From Promethearchaeota archaeon (lineage in GTDB: Archaea; Asgardarchaeota; Lokiarchaeia; Sigyniarchaeales; SOKP01), in NCBI GenBank assembly GCA_016840085.1, contig JAEOTA010000043.1:1-64000 (forward strand): DNA of 64,000 bases, given 5' to 3'. Below, piece by piece: positions 9,253-18,277 of the stretch (its first letter is position 1; each line of letters begins with the position of its first letter). The translations under genes were made by a program, and so were the position numbers. A model generated the notes under the pieces. The model saw only the letters and a list, made by a program, of their open reading frames with translations, did not search any database and was not told the origin of the DNA.

Positions 9253-9471
9253 TGTTATTCAATTTCCTCTTTATTAAGTTTTTCACTTTCACTATTCAAG
9301 GGCAAAGGAACATAAGAATGTTATTCACTATCCATTTCAATATATATATCATATTGAAACCGTTTTATTATTACGTCCTAAGTCCTTTAAAATGAATCGA
9401 ACTTAGTAGTAAAATAAATGAATAGAAATTAAAAAATTTTATCAAAACACAAAGTTATTTAGATCTTTAAT

Positions 9472-9657
9472 TTAATATCTACAACATAAACGACGCCCAT
9501 AATCTAAATTATGCTTGAAGAATTCATCTTCAAGAATTTTCATTACGATTTTACAATCTAAATTTACTTTTTCTGCAATTTCCTCAATTTCAACCCCAGG
9601 AGTTGAAATTAACTTAAAAATTTCGTTTTTAACTTCTTCAGTAATTTCTATACTCAT
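9472..9657 (-). CDS. Small helix-turn-helix-like protein
   Basis: 61 residues, about two-thirds helical. EIFKLISTPGVEIEEIAEKV followed by a second helix with KIVMKILEDEF reads like a compact winged-helix or HTH unit in which the EIAEKVNL segment is the turn. The C-terminus has two adjacent cysteines (RRLCCRY). It lies alone between L11 and the FAH-fold genes on the same strand. The DNA-binding role is inferred from pattern only. Confidence 0.5.
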   Translation of the reverse strand: MSIEITEEVKNEIFKLISTPGVEIEEIAEKVNLDCKIVMKILEDEFFKHNLDYGRRLCCRY

Positions 9658-9735
9658 TATTACGAAAAATCGTGGATTTAATTAAAAACTTTTAGATTAC
9701 AAATTTTAGCTTTATATTATTAAGAAAGTAAACTT

Positions 9736-10422
9736 TTAATCTTCTCTTTCTAAAATGACTTTATGTTGTATTTTACCAATTTTCTCTATATAAGCCTCAA
9801 GAGTATCTTCAGGATTAATGGGACCTACACCACTTGGTGTACCTGTAGCAATAATATCATCAGGAACTAACGTAATAAATTTTGAAAGGTATTCTAACAT
9901 TTCAGGGATTTTAAATATCATATGCTTAGTGTTAGAGGATTGCCGAATTTCATTATTCACCTTAAGTTCAATTTTAAGATTATGAGGATTTTCAATTTTT
10001 TTGCTAGGAACAACTTTTGGACCAATAACAGAAAAAGTATCGAAATTTTTACTTCTATACCATGGTAATTTAATATTTCGATCACTAATTTGCATTTTTC
10101 TCGCTGTAACATCAAGAAAAATTGTGTATCCTTTTATATATTCAAATGCTTCATCTGCAGAAATATTTTTACAAGGTTTAGAAATGATAAAAGCCAACTC
10201 TACTTCATGATCTACTCTATTATAATTTTCATTTTCATACAAAATTCGTGGATATATTATTGGTTTTCCTTCAGAAATTAATGTGTTTAACGTTTTCACG
10301 AAAAATACAGGCTCAGTTGGTATAGCTGCATTTGTTTCTTTTATATGTTCTAAGTAATTTCGCCCTAAACATATAATTTTAGTTGGAGTTATTTCTGTAT
10401 TTCCAATTTTTATACTTGACAT
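9736..10422 (-). CDS. Fumarylacetoacetate hydrolase-fold enzyme, copy 1
   Basis: 228 residues, the size of the single-domain FAH family (acylpyruvate hydrolases, 2-oxohepta-3-ene-dioate isomerases, oxaloacetate decarboxylases). KIICLGRNYLEHIKE at about 14-28 is the family start. DHEVELAFII gives metal-binding acidic residues and GYTIFLDVTARKMQ the next conserved block; IIATGTPSGVGP lies near the C-terminus. It abuts the paralog at 10423-11100 with no gap, so both are one operon. The exact substrate cannot be told. Confidence 0.88.
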   Translation of the reverse strand: MSSIKIGNTEITPTKIICLGRNYLEHIKETNAAIPTEPVFFVKTLNTLISEGKPIIYPRILYENENYNRVDHEVELAFIISKPCKNISADEAFEYIKGYTIFLDVTARKMQISDRNIKLPWYRSKNFDTFSVIGPKVVPSKKIENPHNLKIELKVNNEIRQSSNTKHMIFKIPEMLEYLSKFITLVPDDIIATGTPSGVGPINPEDTLEAYIEKIGKIQHKVILERED

Positions 10423-11100
10423 CTATTCAACCTCTAAAACAACTTCGTTTGTTAGAGTCCCTATTTCTTCTATTTTAGCTTCAATTAGATCCCCTGGTTT
10501 AATTGGACCAATTCCCCCAGGAGTCCCCGTAGCAATAATATCTCCTGATTCCATCGTGAAATATTTAGTAATGTATTCCAGAATTTCAGGGATTTTAAAT
10601 AATAACTCTTTAGTATTTGAGGATTGTTTAGTCTGTCCATTTACTTTTAATTCTATATTTAAATTATGTGGATCACTAATCTCATTGGTTTTTGCTATTC
10701 TAGGACCAATTGGTCCAAAACTGTCGAAAGATTTAGAACGAAACCATGGTTTTTGAGAAATAATATCTTTAATTTGCATTTTCCGTGCGGTTATATCATT
10801 AAAGACTGTATATCCCAAGATATGATCATAGACATTAGAAATAGCTATATTCTTGCACTTATTCTTTATGATAAATGCGAGTTCTACTTCATAATCTACT
10901 CGATTATATCTTCTATCATCATATAGCATTTTAGGATATATTATTGGCTGATTAACTGTAATTAAACAGTTCAATGTTTTTGGAAAGAGTAAAGGTTCTT
11001 TTGGAATTTCTAACTTAGTTTCTTCTATATGATCCATATAATTAGTTCCTAAACAAATAATTTTAGTTGGATTTATAGAAATATCTCCGATTGTTATCAT
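10423..11100 (-). CDS. Fumarylacetoacetate hydrolase-fold enzyme, copy 2
   Basis: 225 residues from the ATG at 11100, which aligns with the start of copy 1; a 30-residue upstream extension is possible in frame but reads like non-coding sequence and is not used. ICLGTNYMDHIEE, DYEVELAFII, GYTVFNDITARKMQ and IIATGTPGGIGP are present. Only about half to two-thirds of residues match copy 1, so the duplication is old. It is the first gene of the pair and diverges from the ThiN gene at 11171, the 70-base gap holding both promoters. Confidence 0.88.
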   Translation of the reverse strand: MITIGDISINPTKIICLGTNYMDHIEETKLEIPKEPLLFPKTLNCLITVNQPIIYPKMLYDDRRYNRVDYEVELAFIIKNKCKNIAISNVYDHILGYTVFNDITARKMQIKDIISQKPWFRSKSFDSFGPIGPRIAKTNEISDPHNLNIELKVNGQTKQSSNTKELLFKIPEILEYITKYFTMESGDIIATGTPGGIGPIKPGDLIEAKIEEIGTLTNEVVLEVE

Positions 11101-11170
11101 AAATAGCACTCTAAATAAAAATGAATAAATAATAGATAAATTAAATAAATTTGTATTACTTATAGATTTG

Positions 11171-11758
11171 ATGGATAAGAATGAGCTCAAAAACCACTTA
11201 GAGACTGAAGAAAAATTAATTCTAATAAATCAAATTAGAGAGATCTATGATTTTATTAAAATTAAAAAATTCAGCAAATTAATTCCTGAAGTAAGGACTA
11301 ATATTTCTGGTGCCTTACAAAATGCAAAAGAAAAAGAAGATATTGCTGGAATTGATGGACGAATTACAATAGTTAATGGAGTTCCTAAAGCTGCCGGAGA
11401 TATTAAATTTAGTGCAGCTGAGCACACAGCTAGATTACTTCTTACTGCAAAAAAATATGATAATTCAATTAACTTCGTTATAAATCTAAAATATTCTCCA
11501 GAATTAATAGATAATATTAAATCAAAAACATATTTACAATTACAAGAAATAAAAAGAGAAGAACAACCTGAAGATATAAAGAAAAAAGAATTTTCTACGA
11601 TGCAATGGTTAATAAAAGAATGCGTGGATAAGACAGGAACAGTACCAGATATTATTTGGGATAAAGGCACAATTGGAAAAGAACCAATGATAAGATTATT
11701 TGCGAAAACTTCAGCTGAATTGATAGATAAACTGAAAAAAATCATCCAACTTATATAG
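11171..11758 (+). CDS. thiN: ThiN-type thiamine-phosphate synthase
   Basis: 195 residues from the ATG (a TTG sits directly before it). The central block RTNISGALQNAKEKEDIAGIDGR and the following KFSAAEHTARLLLTAKKYD match the ThiN domain that joins the pyrimidine and thiazole phosphates in archaea lacking ThiE. Elsewhere ThiN is often fused to ThiD kinase or an HTH; here it has only about 40 extra N-terminal residues. The ThiW-like transporter gene follows 75 bases later, which supports a thiamine role. No TPP riboswitch was found upstream. Confidence 0.8.
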   Translation: MDKNELKNHLETEEKLILINQIREIYDFIKIKKFSKLIPEVRTNISGALQNAKEKEDIAGIDGRITIVNGVPKAAGDIKFSAAEHTARLLLTAKKYDNSINFVINLKYSPELIDNIKSKTYLQLQEIKREEQPEDIKKKEFSTMQWLIKECVDKTGTVPDIIWDKGTIGKEPMIRLFAKTSAELIDKLKKIIQLI

Positions 11759-11833
11759 GCAAAAAGCCTAAACCTTATAAATTAAAATAACCTATTAAGC
11801 AAAATAATAGATTGATATTATAGTTTTGATACT

Positions 11834-12391
11834 ATGACCGCAAGCGATTTAAGAGAAGGAAAAACATCTCATATTAATATTACAAAAAGAGTTGCAACTT
11901 CTGGTATAATGGTCGGTGTTGGTTTAGTCCTTAGTTATTTAAATCCATTTGCTTATTTCACTATATTTGGAGCAAGAATAAACCCATTTGCACATGTTAT
12001 AAATGCAATTATGGGAGTTCTAGTTGGAATAGCTTTTGGTCTAATCACCGCCACAATCATAGCAGCTCTAAGATTTTCTTTAGCAATAGGTTCAATTCAT
12101 GCATTCCATGGAGGAATGTCTGGGGCTCTTGTTGTTGGATTATTTGCTTATATATTATGGAAAAAAACTCCTAAATATGTAGAACTCGCTGCCTTAACTG
12201 AACCGATTGGAACTGTTTTTATCGGAGGAACCATTGCACAATTAATTACTCCAATAGGAGGAATTGAGGGATTGTTTATATGGTGGGGATTGTTTGCTGC
12301 TAGCTGTATCCCTGGAAGTATTATTGGCTTTATAATTCTCCTAGCTTTAAAGAGAGCTAATATTAGTAGAGTAGATTTTTTTGAAGAATAA
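11834..12391 (+). CDS. thiW: ThiW-like ECF transporter S component
   Basis: 185 residues with about five membrane segments. The mid-protein GGMSGALVVGLFAYILWKK segment and the N-terminal segment rich in small residues fit ThiW, a substrate-binding membrane unit for the thiazole precursor in energy-coupling factor transporters. The neighbour ThiN supports this. No ATPase or T component is in the window, so it would have to use a shared module. Confidence 0.8.
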   Translation: MTASDLREGKTSHINITKRVATSGIMVGVGLVLSYLNPFAYFTIFGARINPFAHVINAIMGVLVGIAFGLITATIIAALRFSLAIGSIHAFHGGMSGALVVGLFAYILWKKTPKYVELAALTEPIGTVFIGGTIAQLITPIGGIEGLFIWWGLFAASCIPGSIIGFIILLALKRANISRVDFFEE

Positions 12392-12998
12392 ATGGAATAT
12401 TTCTGATTTAATGGTTTATCTCAAAAACTCTAATTTTAATGATTTTATTAGTCATCGAACTCTGTTATATGGAGAAACAGATACGAAAAAAACATTTTAT
12501 ACTGCTAAATTTATCCAATTTTTAATAGAAACTAAAAATGTCAATCCAAAACAGATATCTATTCTAGATTTTGCCCCAAAACTAAAAGTAATAAAAAATT
12601 TAAAGATAGGTGGGAAAATCGAAGAATTTAATAAAATATCATTAACTTGTAATAATATTACATTCGAGGGTGAAATTATTCCACCTCGCGTAAATGCTCA
12701 AAATAAAGCAGAATTATATGAAAACGCGTGTAAGAATTTTCAAAAAACTGAAAAAGTCCTAAAAACTTTTAATAAAAATCCAACATCAATACTCATAATT
12801 AATGATATTTCCATATATCTCCATATAGGAAGTCTAAAATCATTATTGGAATCAATCAATAAATCAGACACTTTTTTTGGAAATACTTATTATGGAACTT
12901 CGATAAAAAGTGATTACTCTACTCTATTTAACTTAAGGGAAAAAAGATTAGTCGAATATTTGATTAAAAAAATAGAATTTTCATATTTTATGAGTTAG
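12381..12998 (+). CDS. P-loop-like protein with altered Walker A
   Basis: 205 residues from a TTG that overlaps the thiW end; an ATG at 12411 would give 195. LLYGETDTKKTFYTAKF near 28-44 sits where a RecA/KaiC-like Walker A would be, but the usual Gly before Lys is Lys. SILIINDISIYL near 136-147 resembles a Walker B strand. The C-terminal KRLVEYLIKKIEF looks helical. Ancestry from RecA/RadB-like ATPases is plausible, with doubtful ATP binding. It may be cotranscribed with thiN-thiW. Confidence 0.55.
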   Translation: MKNKWNISDLMVYLKNSNFNDFISHRTLLYGETDTKKTFYTAKFIQFLIETKNVNPKQISILDFAPKLKVIKNLKIGGKIEEFNKISLTCNNITFEGEIIPPRVNAQNKAELYENACKNFQKTEKVLKTFNKNPTSILIINDISIYLHIGSLKSLLESINKSDTFFGNTYYGTSIKSDYSTLFNLREKRLVEYLIKKIEFSYFMS

Positions 12999-13132
12999 AT
13001 CTTTTTAAAGAATATATAAGGTTTTGAAATTTAATTTAAAAAATTACAAATAATTTACTCTCTCTTAAAATTTAGAAGTAATGAGATAAACAAAAATTAT
13101 TATAGTTAATTTAAGAAATTTTTGATTAAAAA

Positions 13133-14053
13133 ATGATTATGGTAGCTGATTTTTCTAATTTTATGGTGTTTGAATTAAAGGATTCTGGTGAAAGAAAAAG
13201 GCTATATATAACAGAGCAAGAATTTTCTAAGGAAAATGGACGTAGAATCCTACATGATTCACAGGTTGTGATAATAGTAAAAGAAGAGTCAAGAAGGATT
13301 TATATTTGGAAAGGTCATCAATCAACAGTTAGAAAAAAATTCATTGCTTCACGTGTTGCTCAAGATTTGCAGCAAGAATTAACTAATTTGGCTAATTTTC
13401 ATCGCTGTAAAATAGTTTCTATCGATCAAGGAGAAGAACCTTTGGAGTTCTTAAATATATTTAGATTTAAATCACATGAGATTCTCAAGAAAATAGAAGT
13501 TAGTCAACACCAACTCTCTACATTGAATACCCACATTACGGAAAAAAAAATCTCAACAATAAAACCTTATAATAACTCGAATATTAACAAAAAATCTGTA
13601 AAAACTTTAAGACACTTACCCAATAAATCGAAAAAAGAAATATTGAACAAAATCCTTCAAATAAATCCCCCCAATGGTTATAAAAGAAATCATATTTTAA
13701 TAGGTAATAATACCCTCTATGGGATTGTAACTAAAAAAGCTGAAATTTTTGGCAAATCGATTGAAGAATCAGGATGGGAACTATTTAATAAGCTCCCAAC
13801 AGAAATTATTGAGTTAAATAGTCATAAATTACGAATTCATTTTGATAAGGATTCAAATAGTATTGATGCAATAGAAGTTCTGGAAAGAGAATCTCCAGTT
13901 AAGAAAGAGGAAAAATTAGAACAAATAATTGATTGTAATAAATGGACAGTTAAACAATTAAAAGCTTTTTGTGCTAAGAATAATATTAAAGTCCCTTCTT
14001 CATATAGAAAAGCGCAAATCATAAATCTTGTTGAAGAGTACAATAAATCATAA
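13133..14053 (+). CDS. Gelsolin-like domain protein with C-terminal SAP-like helix pair
   Basis: 306 residues. Residues 1-110 have the gelsolin-fold pattern: FMVFELKDSGERKRLYITEQEF, then VVIIVKEESRRIYIWKGHQ, SRVAQDLQQEL and CKIVSIDQGEEPLEFL, matching the strand-strand-helix order with the WKG turn. Such domains occur in Asgard archaea as actin regulators. A basic, asparagine-rich linker follows, then a small alpha/beta part, and the last 40 residues (WTVKQLKAFCAKNNIKVPSS) look like a SAP-type helix-turn-helix that often binds nucleic acid. No signal peptide. Combining both ends is unusual. Confidence 0.75.
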   Translation: MIMVADFSNFMVFELKDSGERKRLYITEQEFSKENGRRILHDSQVVIIVKEESRRIYIWKGHQSTVRKKFIASRVAQDLQQELTNLANFHRCKIVSIDQGEEPLEFLNIFRFKSHEILKKIEVSQHQLSTLNTHITEKKISTIKPYNNSNINKKSVKTLRHLPNKSKKEILNKILQINPPNGYKRNHILIGNNTLYGIVTKKAEIFGKSIEESGWELFNKLPTEIIELNSHKLRIHFDKDSNSIDAIEVLERESPVKKEEKLEQIIDCNKWTVKQLKAFCAKNNIKVPSSYRKAQIINLVEEYNKS

Positions 14054-14182
14054 ACTTAAATTTATGAATTTATTTAGATTTGAATTATTTATTGAAACTT
14101 TAAATTTCATTTTTAACTCTTCTTTTTAATTAGTTTTTAATAAAATAGTACTTGATTTATTTAAAAAGTAAAAGATGATTCT

Positions 14183-14821
14183 ATGAAAAAATTAATACTA
14201 TTTGGACCACCTGGCGCTGGTAAAGGAACATTCTCTTCTCAAATTAAAGATGTTTTACCAGACATAGTTCATATTAGTACGGGAGATATCTTTAGGGAAA
14301 ATTTAAAGAATGAAACCCCACTTGGTTTAAAAGCTAAATCCTATATGGATAAGGGTGAATTAGTACCTGATGATGTTACTATTGAAATGGTTAGAGAAAG
14401 GTTAAATAAAGAGGATGTTAAGAAAAACGGATTTATTCTTGACGGATTTCCTCGTAATACTACTCAAGCAGAAGCTCTTTCTAAAATGCAAGAAATCGAT
14501 AGAGTCATTCTGCTTAATGTTCCTCGAGACATAATCATAAAACGAATCCTCGGTCGGTACTCCTGCCTTAGCTGTAATGAAATTTATAATAAATATTTCA
14601 TGAAGCCTAAGAAAGAAGGGATTTGCGATAAATGTGGAAGTAAAATAGAATTTAAACAAAGACCTGATGATACAGAAGAAACTCTCAAAAATCGATTAGA
14701 AGTATATGAGAAGAATACAAAGCCATTAATTGAGTATTACAAAAACCAAAAATTAGTCAAAGAAATTGATTATTCTAATAAATTACCTGAAAAAAAAGTA
14801 AAAAAAGTCATTGGAATATAA
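14183..14821 (+). CDS. adk: Adenylate kinase, long zinc-containing form
   Basis: 212 residues. Walker A GPPGAGKGT at 8-16, the DGFPR motif at 87-91, and an LID domain with four cysteines at 128, 131, 148 and 151 that should bind zinc. It makes ADP from ATP and AMP. This long bacterial/eukaryote-type enzyme differs from the short trimeric AdkA of many other archaea. The aroD gene starts 28 bases later and may be cotranscribed. Confidence 0.95.
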   Translation: MKKLILFGPPGAGKGTFSSQIKDVLPDIVHISTGDIFRENLKNETPLGLKAKSYMDKGELVPDDVTIEMVRERLNKEDVKKNGFILDGFPRNTTQAEALSKMQEIDRVILLNVPRDIIIKRILGRYSCLSCNEIYNKYFMKPKKEGICDKCGSKIEFKQRPDDTEETLKNRLEVYEKNTKPLIEYYKNQKLVKEIDYSNKLPEKKVKKVIGI

Positions 14822-14848
14822 AATTTTCACATTTTTTTTTGATTATCC

Positions 14849-15601
14849 ATGAATCTAAATATTTGTATTAGTATTCCTATCAATACAACTCAATTAGATA
14901 AAAATTTAATATCTATTAGAAGAGTATTGGATGAGAATCCTGAGTTCATCGAATTAAGATTTGATTTTATTGATAGAGTGGAAGAACTAACAAGTGAATT
15001 AATATATAATTTAAGAAAGAGCATAAAAACGGATATTTCTACGATTTTTACATTTAGAGGCTATTCTGAAGGAGGAAATACCCAAATTAGGAGAGATAAG
15101 CAAATATCTATAATAAAATCTTTTATTGATGCCCAACCAGATTATATTGATATCGAACTGAACAGTGATATAAAGTTATTAAACCAGGTACTTAATAACG
15201 CAATTAAAAATAAAGTAAAAATAATATTTTCTTATCATAATTTTGAAAAAACTCCTCCTTATGACGATGCTTTAAGTCTTATAAAATCATTAAAAAATAA
15301 ATTCATTAATGAAATTTCGCCTAATTTAAATAATCTACAAGATATAATATATAAATTTATTTTTACAGCTCAAAGTTTTGAAGATAATTTAGTACCTCTA
15401 AAAATTTGTAAGTATTTTATAGAAAAAAATCATCAAATAATTTCATTTTGTATGGGAGAATTAGGAATTTTTTCAAGAATTGTGTGTCCCTTAGCAGGTT
15501 CCTTTCTAACTTATGCTTCCTTTGAAGAAAAAACAGCACCAGGACAGCTTAATATTAATAGGATGAAAGAAATTTACAACTTAATAATGAATTTCATTTG
15601 A
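14849..15601 (+). CDS. aroD: 3-Dehydroquinate dehydratase, type I
   Basis: 250 residues. ELRFD at 35-39 is the type I signature; His130 in FSYHNF and Lys169 in IYKFIFTA fit the catalytic His and the Schiff-base Lys. The C-terminus has FCMGELGIFSRI and APGQL, both standard. It makes 3-dehydroshikimate in the shikimate pathway; aroE, aroK and tyrA are about 23 kb away. Its 3' third is present again as a fragment at 17561-17772. Confidence 0.95.
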   Translation: MNLNICISIPINTTQLDKNLISIRRVLDENPEFIELRFDFIDRVEELTSELIYNLRKSIKTDISTIFTFRGYSEGGNTQIRRDKQISIIKSFIDAQPDYIDIELNSDIKLLNQVLNNAIKNKVKIIFSYHNFEKTPPYDDALSLIKSLKNKFINEISPNLNNLQDIIYKFIFTAQSFEDNLVPLKICKYFIEKNHQIISFCMGELGIFSRIVCPLAGSFLTYASFEEKTAPGQLNINRMKEIYNLIMNFI

Positions 15602-15838
15602 AACCCTTTCTCTGCTTATAATTTTCGGTACATTTTTTTTAAATAATTCAAGAATGTTTCAAACAGATCCATTTATTAAGATCAAAATTTATCTTGATAA
15701 TAAGCTGTTAAAGTTCATTGACTAAAAACTGATTAGTCTACTGGATGCAACTCATTATAGGTTCTTGTCAAATTTTTTTTACAAAAATATCAACTTTTTT
15801 TTCAAAACGACTTAAATATCTTCATTTTTTCTATTTTT

Positions 15839-16561
15839 TTGTTGATTGAATTGTTTACCAAAGATCTTAATGAGTATGAAGATAAAGAAATTAGAATAGA
15901 GAAATTAAAACACGAAAGAAGAAAGAATAAATTCTTATTAGAGGGATTACTGGGCATTATTTTGTTTTTTGGTATTAGTCTAGCGAGTCGAATCATTCTA
16001 AACCTATTTTTTGTTATGATAATGTTTGGAATTGTATTTCCTTTAATCTGGGCAAAATGTACTAAATCATGGGAATTTATAGGATTTACAAAAAAAAATC
16101 TCAGAAAGGCAATTTTTTGGGGTTTGGGGGCAGGTGGTGTATTTATGATTTTTCAATATCTCATAACACTTGGAAATCATTCATTTCCATCATTGTTAGG
16201 TTTACAGTTAATTTTTGGAATCCCTATTTGGGTATTTGTACTCAGTCCTTTTCAGGAATTCTTTTTTAGAGGTTGGATACAACCAAGATTTCAAAAATCT
16301 ATGGGAAAATGGATCGGACTAATATTAACCTCTTTATTTTTCACTTTTTGGCATTTCCTTCCACCGTTTGAGGGAACATCTACTTCGATTATTAAAATAA
16401 CTACTATTGAGGGAATTTTAACTACAATAGGTTTAGGTGTTATGTTTGGATACATTTTTCAACGTACCGAAAATATAGTTGCACCTTGGCTTGCTCATGC
16501 TTTAGCAGGAATAATTATGATATTATTAGGTTTCATAACTTTTATTACAATAAATCCATGA
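15839..16561 (+). CDS. CPBP family intramembrane protease
   Basis: 240 residues from a TTG start. After a charged 35-residue head come about six membrane segments. FQEFFFRGWIQPR near 140-152 holds the glutamate/arginine motif of the CPBP/Rce1 family, FTFWHF gives the second motif histidine and HALAGI the third. The first glutamate of the usual EE pair is Gln, as in some members. Roles in the family range from CAAX-type processing to bacteriocin immunity; none can be chosen here. The next gene encodes a regulator with membrane segments. Confidence 0.85.
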   Translation: MLIELFTKDLNEYEDKEIRIEKLKHERRKNKFLLEGLLGIILFFGISLASRIILNLFFVMIMFGIVFPLIWAKCTKSWEFIGFTKKNLRKAIFWGLGAGGVFMIFQYLITLGNHSFPSLLGLQLIFGIPIWVFVLSPFQEFFFRGWIQPRFQKSMGKWIGLILTSLFFTFWHFLPPFEGTSTSIIKITTIEGILTTIGLGVMFGYIFQRTENIVAPWLAHALAGIIMILLGFITFITINP

Positions 16562-16655
16562 GGAGTGTAATAAATTTTTTTGATATAGTTGCAAACTTTT
16601 TTTGTCAAAAACACTTTTAAATTAACGATTCTAATAAAAATTGGTGATTAAACAT

Positions 16656-17210
16656 ATGTCAATTCATTCGGAAGATGTTGTAATTCACGCGATTAGTCAC
16701 AAAATACGGAGAGAGATAATGGAACTTTTAAAAGAAGGTTCCAAAACTTTTTCCGAACTTCTAAATCATTTTGATATCTCAACTGGAAAATTAAATTATC
16801 ATCTAAATCAGATTAAAGGTTTTATTCGTAAGGATCCTAAAAAAAATTATAATATTACTCACCTTGGATTAAAAGCTTTAGAAATTTTGGAAGCAATACG
16901 TAAAGAATTCACTGAAAAAGAACGACCCTTATTAAAAGAAGCGTTTATCTCTCAGAAAGATTCTACAAAACCTTTAATCCTTCAAGGGATTAATTTAGGA
17001 ATTGGTGGATTGATTTTTATGGTATCAATAACTATTTTTTTATTTGTAGTTTTTCTAATGGATCCAAATGCTCCGATTTTTGTTTTGCCTATTATCATTG
17101 TAATGTTATTAGGAGAAATTATTGGTTTAACATGGGTAATCCGTATTAGAACTTCTGCTCCTGCTTTCATTGAACGTTTTAATAGACATTTGAGAGAGAG
17201 TGAATCATAA
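16656..17210 (+). CDS. Membrane-anchored winged-helix regulator
   Basis: 184 residues from the ATG (a TTG 15 bases upstream is possible). Residues 1-85 form an ArsR/DUF7347-like winged helix: SHKIRREIMELLKEGSKTFSELLNHFDISTGKLNYHL, with the recognition helix at TGKLNYHL. Two membrane segments near 115-135 and 138-158 follow, then a short charged tail. It follows the CPBP protease gene by 94 bases on the same strand; regulated proteolysis of the anchor by that neighbour is a tempting but untested idea. Confidence 0.8.
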   Translation: MSIHSEDVVIHAISHKIRREIMELLKEGSKTFSELLNHFDISTGKLNYHLNQIKGFIRKDPKKNYNITHLGLKALEILEAIRKEFTEKERPLLKEAFISQKDSTKPLILQGINLGIGGLIFMVSITIFLFVVFLMDPNAPIFVLPIIIVMLLGEIIGLTWVIRIRTSAPAFIERFNRHLRESES

Positions 17211-17560
17211 TGCCTTTTAAGTTAAAAGAGGTCATTCATACCGAAAAAACTTTTAAAACTTTTTTCACTTTTAATCACTTCTCAGAAATCTCATACCTAG
17301 GCAATGTAATGAATATATCTCTGGATATATTTTGAGAAGTATTTAAATGGGAATAATTTTTAATGCATTATTTTAGTCTCTTTACAAAAAATTTGATTTA
17401 GGAAAATAATATTGATATTTTAAGATTTATAGAATAAACAATTTAGGAGTAGACTCAGTTAAGTCTTATTTGAATAGGATAAACGCTTAAATCTAAACGA
17501 AGAATTATACTTTTTTCTTTTAATATCAGTTTCAAAGGAAGTTAAAATCTAATTCCTATT
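17211..17560. other. AT-rich spacer, nothing recognised
   Basis: All frames are broken and no hairpin, repeat or GC-rich element stands out. It leads into the aroD fragment and forms the left edge of the accessory island. Confidence 0.5.
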
Positions 17561-17772
17561 GAGCTGAATCTTTTAAAGATAATTTAGTGCCTCTAAAAAT
17601 ATGTAAGTACTTTAAAGTTAAAAATCAGAAAATTATCTCATTTTGTATGGGAGAATTAGGAATTTTTTCAAGAATTATGTGTACTTTAGCAGGTTCCTTT
17701 CTAACTTATGCTTCTTTTGAAGAAAAAACAGCACCAGGACAGCTTAATATTAAAAAAATGAGAGAAAATTAA
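17561..17772 (+). pseudogene. aroD: 3' fragment of aroD
   Basis: Starting in the segment that reads AESFKDN (AQSFEDN in aroD), it runs in frame through VPLKICKYF, FCMGELGIFSRI and APGQLNI, then stops at 17770. It matches the 3' third of the intact aroD gene (about 15370-15560) with long stretches identical at DNA level. It lacks the N-terminal two-thirds and both catalytic residues. The change from CPLAGS to CTLAGS and the truncated end show it is not functional. Confidence 0.85.
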
Positions 17773-17861
17773 AAATAGTTAGTAAATAATCTTTAGACCT
17801 ATTAATGTTTCTAAAATCAAAACTATGAAGATTAAAAAAAGTATGTGTTTTAATATATAGT

Positions 17862-18102
17862 ATGGTGGTCTATTTTGCTTTTTTATTTCATATTTATCAA
17901 CCACCAGTTCAGATTCCTATTGTTATAAAACAAATCGTAAATGAATCTTATCGACCAATAATTGATGCTTTGATGGAACACCCTGACGCGAAAATCACTT
18001 TAAATATTAATGGCACGTTAACGGAGCAATTACATGATTTTGGATATGATGTTTTAATAGGTTAAAAATTGATCTTTAGGGATGATTATACTTCAATTGT
18101 TT
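17862..18102 (+). pseudogene. N-terminal GH57 glycoside hydrolase fragment
   Basis: Sixty-six codons match residues 1-66 of the intact GH57 protein encoded at 20176-21378 at close to 88% identity, including FHIYQPP. The frame then jumps from residue 67 to residue 168 by an exact in-frame deletion and meets a TAA where the intact gene has Leu169. After it, KLIFRDDYTSI matches residues 170-180. So this is a broken copy of the same gene, not a separate small protein. The C-terminal half is found at 32570-33121. Confidence 0.85.
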
Positions 18103-18250
18103 ATACAGCAACAATTAACTAGATAAACACTCACATTCAATATGATGATTATCCTGGTGGATTTAAATTTAAATTGGATATATGATATACATATAAAGAT
18201 TTATGGAGATTTAGATACAACTTTAAGAAATTAAAATTTTTTTTATTTAG

Positions 18251-18260
18251 TTTATATATA
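18251..18260 (+). promoter_or_regulatory. TATA-like box for the 18278 gene
   Basis: TTTATATATA lies about 22-27 bases before the ATG at 18278, where an archaeal TATA box would sit for a leaderless or nearly leaderless message. Composition is AT-rich throughout, so the call is modest. Confidence 0.35.
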
Positions 18261-18277
18261 ATTATATAAATAGAACT

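Noticed and set aside
11101..11170. Possible TPP riboswitch before thiN
   Set aside because: No CTGAGA-type or TPP-binding core is present in the short gap or in the gap before thiW.
17862..18065. A separate 67-residue protein
   Set aside because: It is the N-terminal part of a GH57 gene that stops at a TAA replacing Leu169, so it is a fragment.
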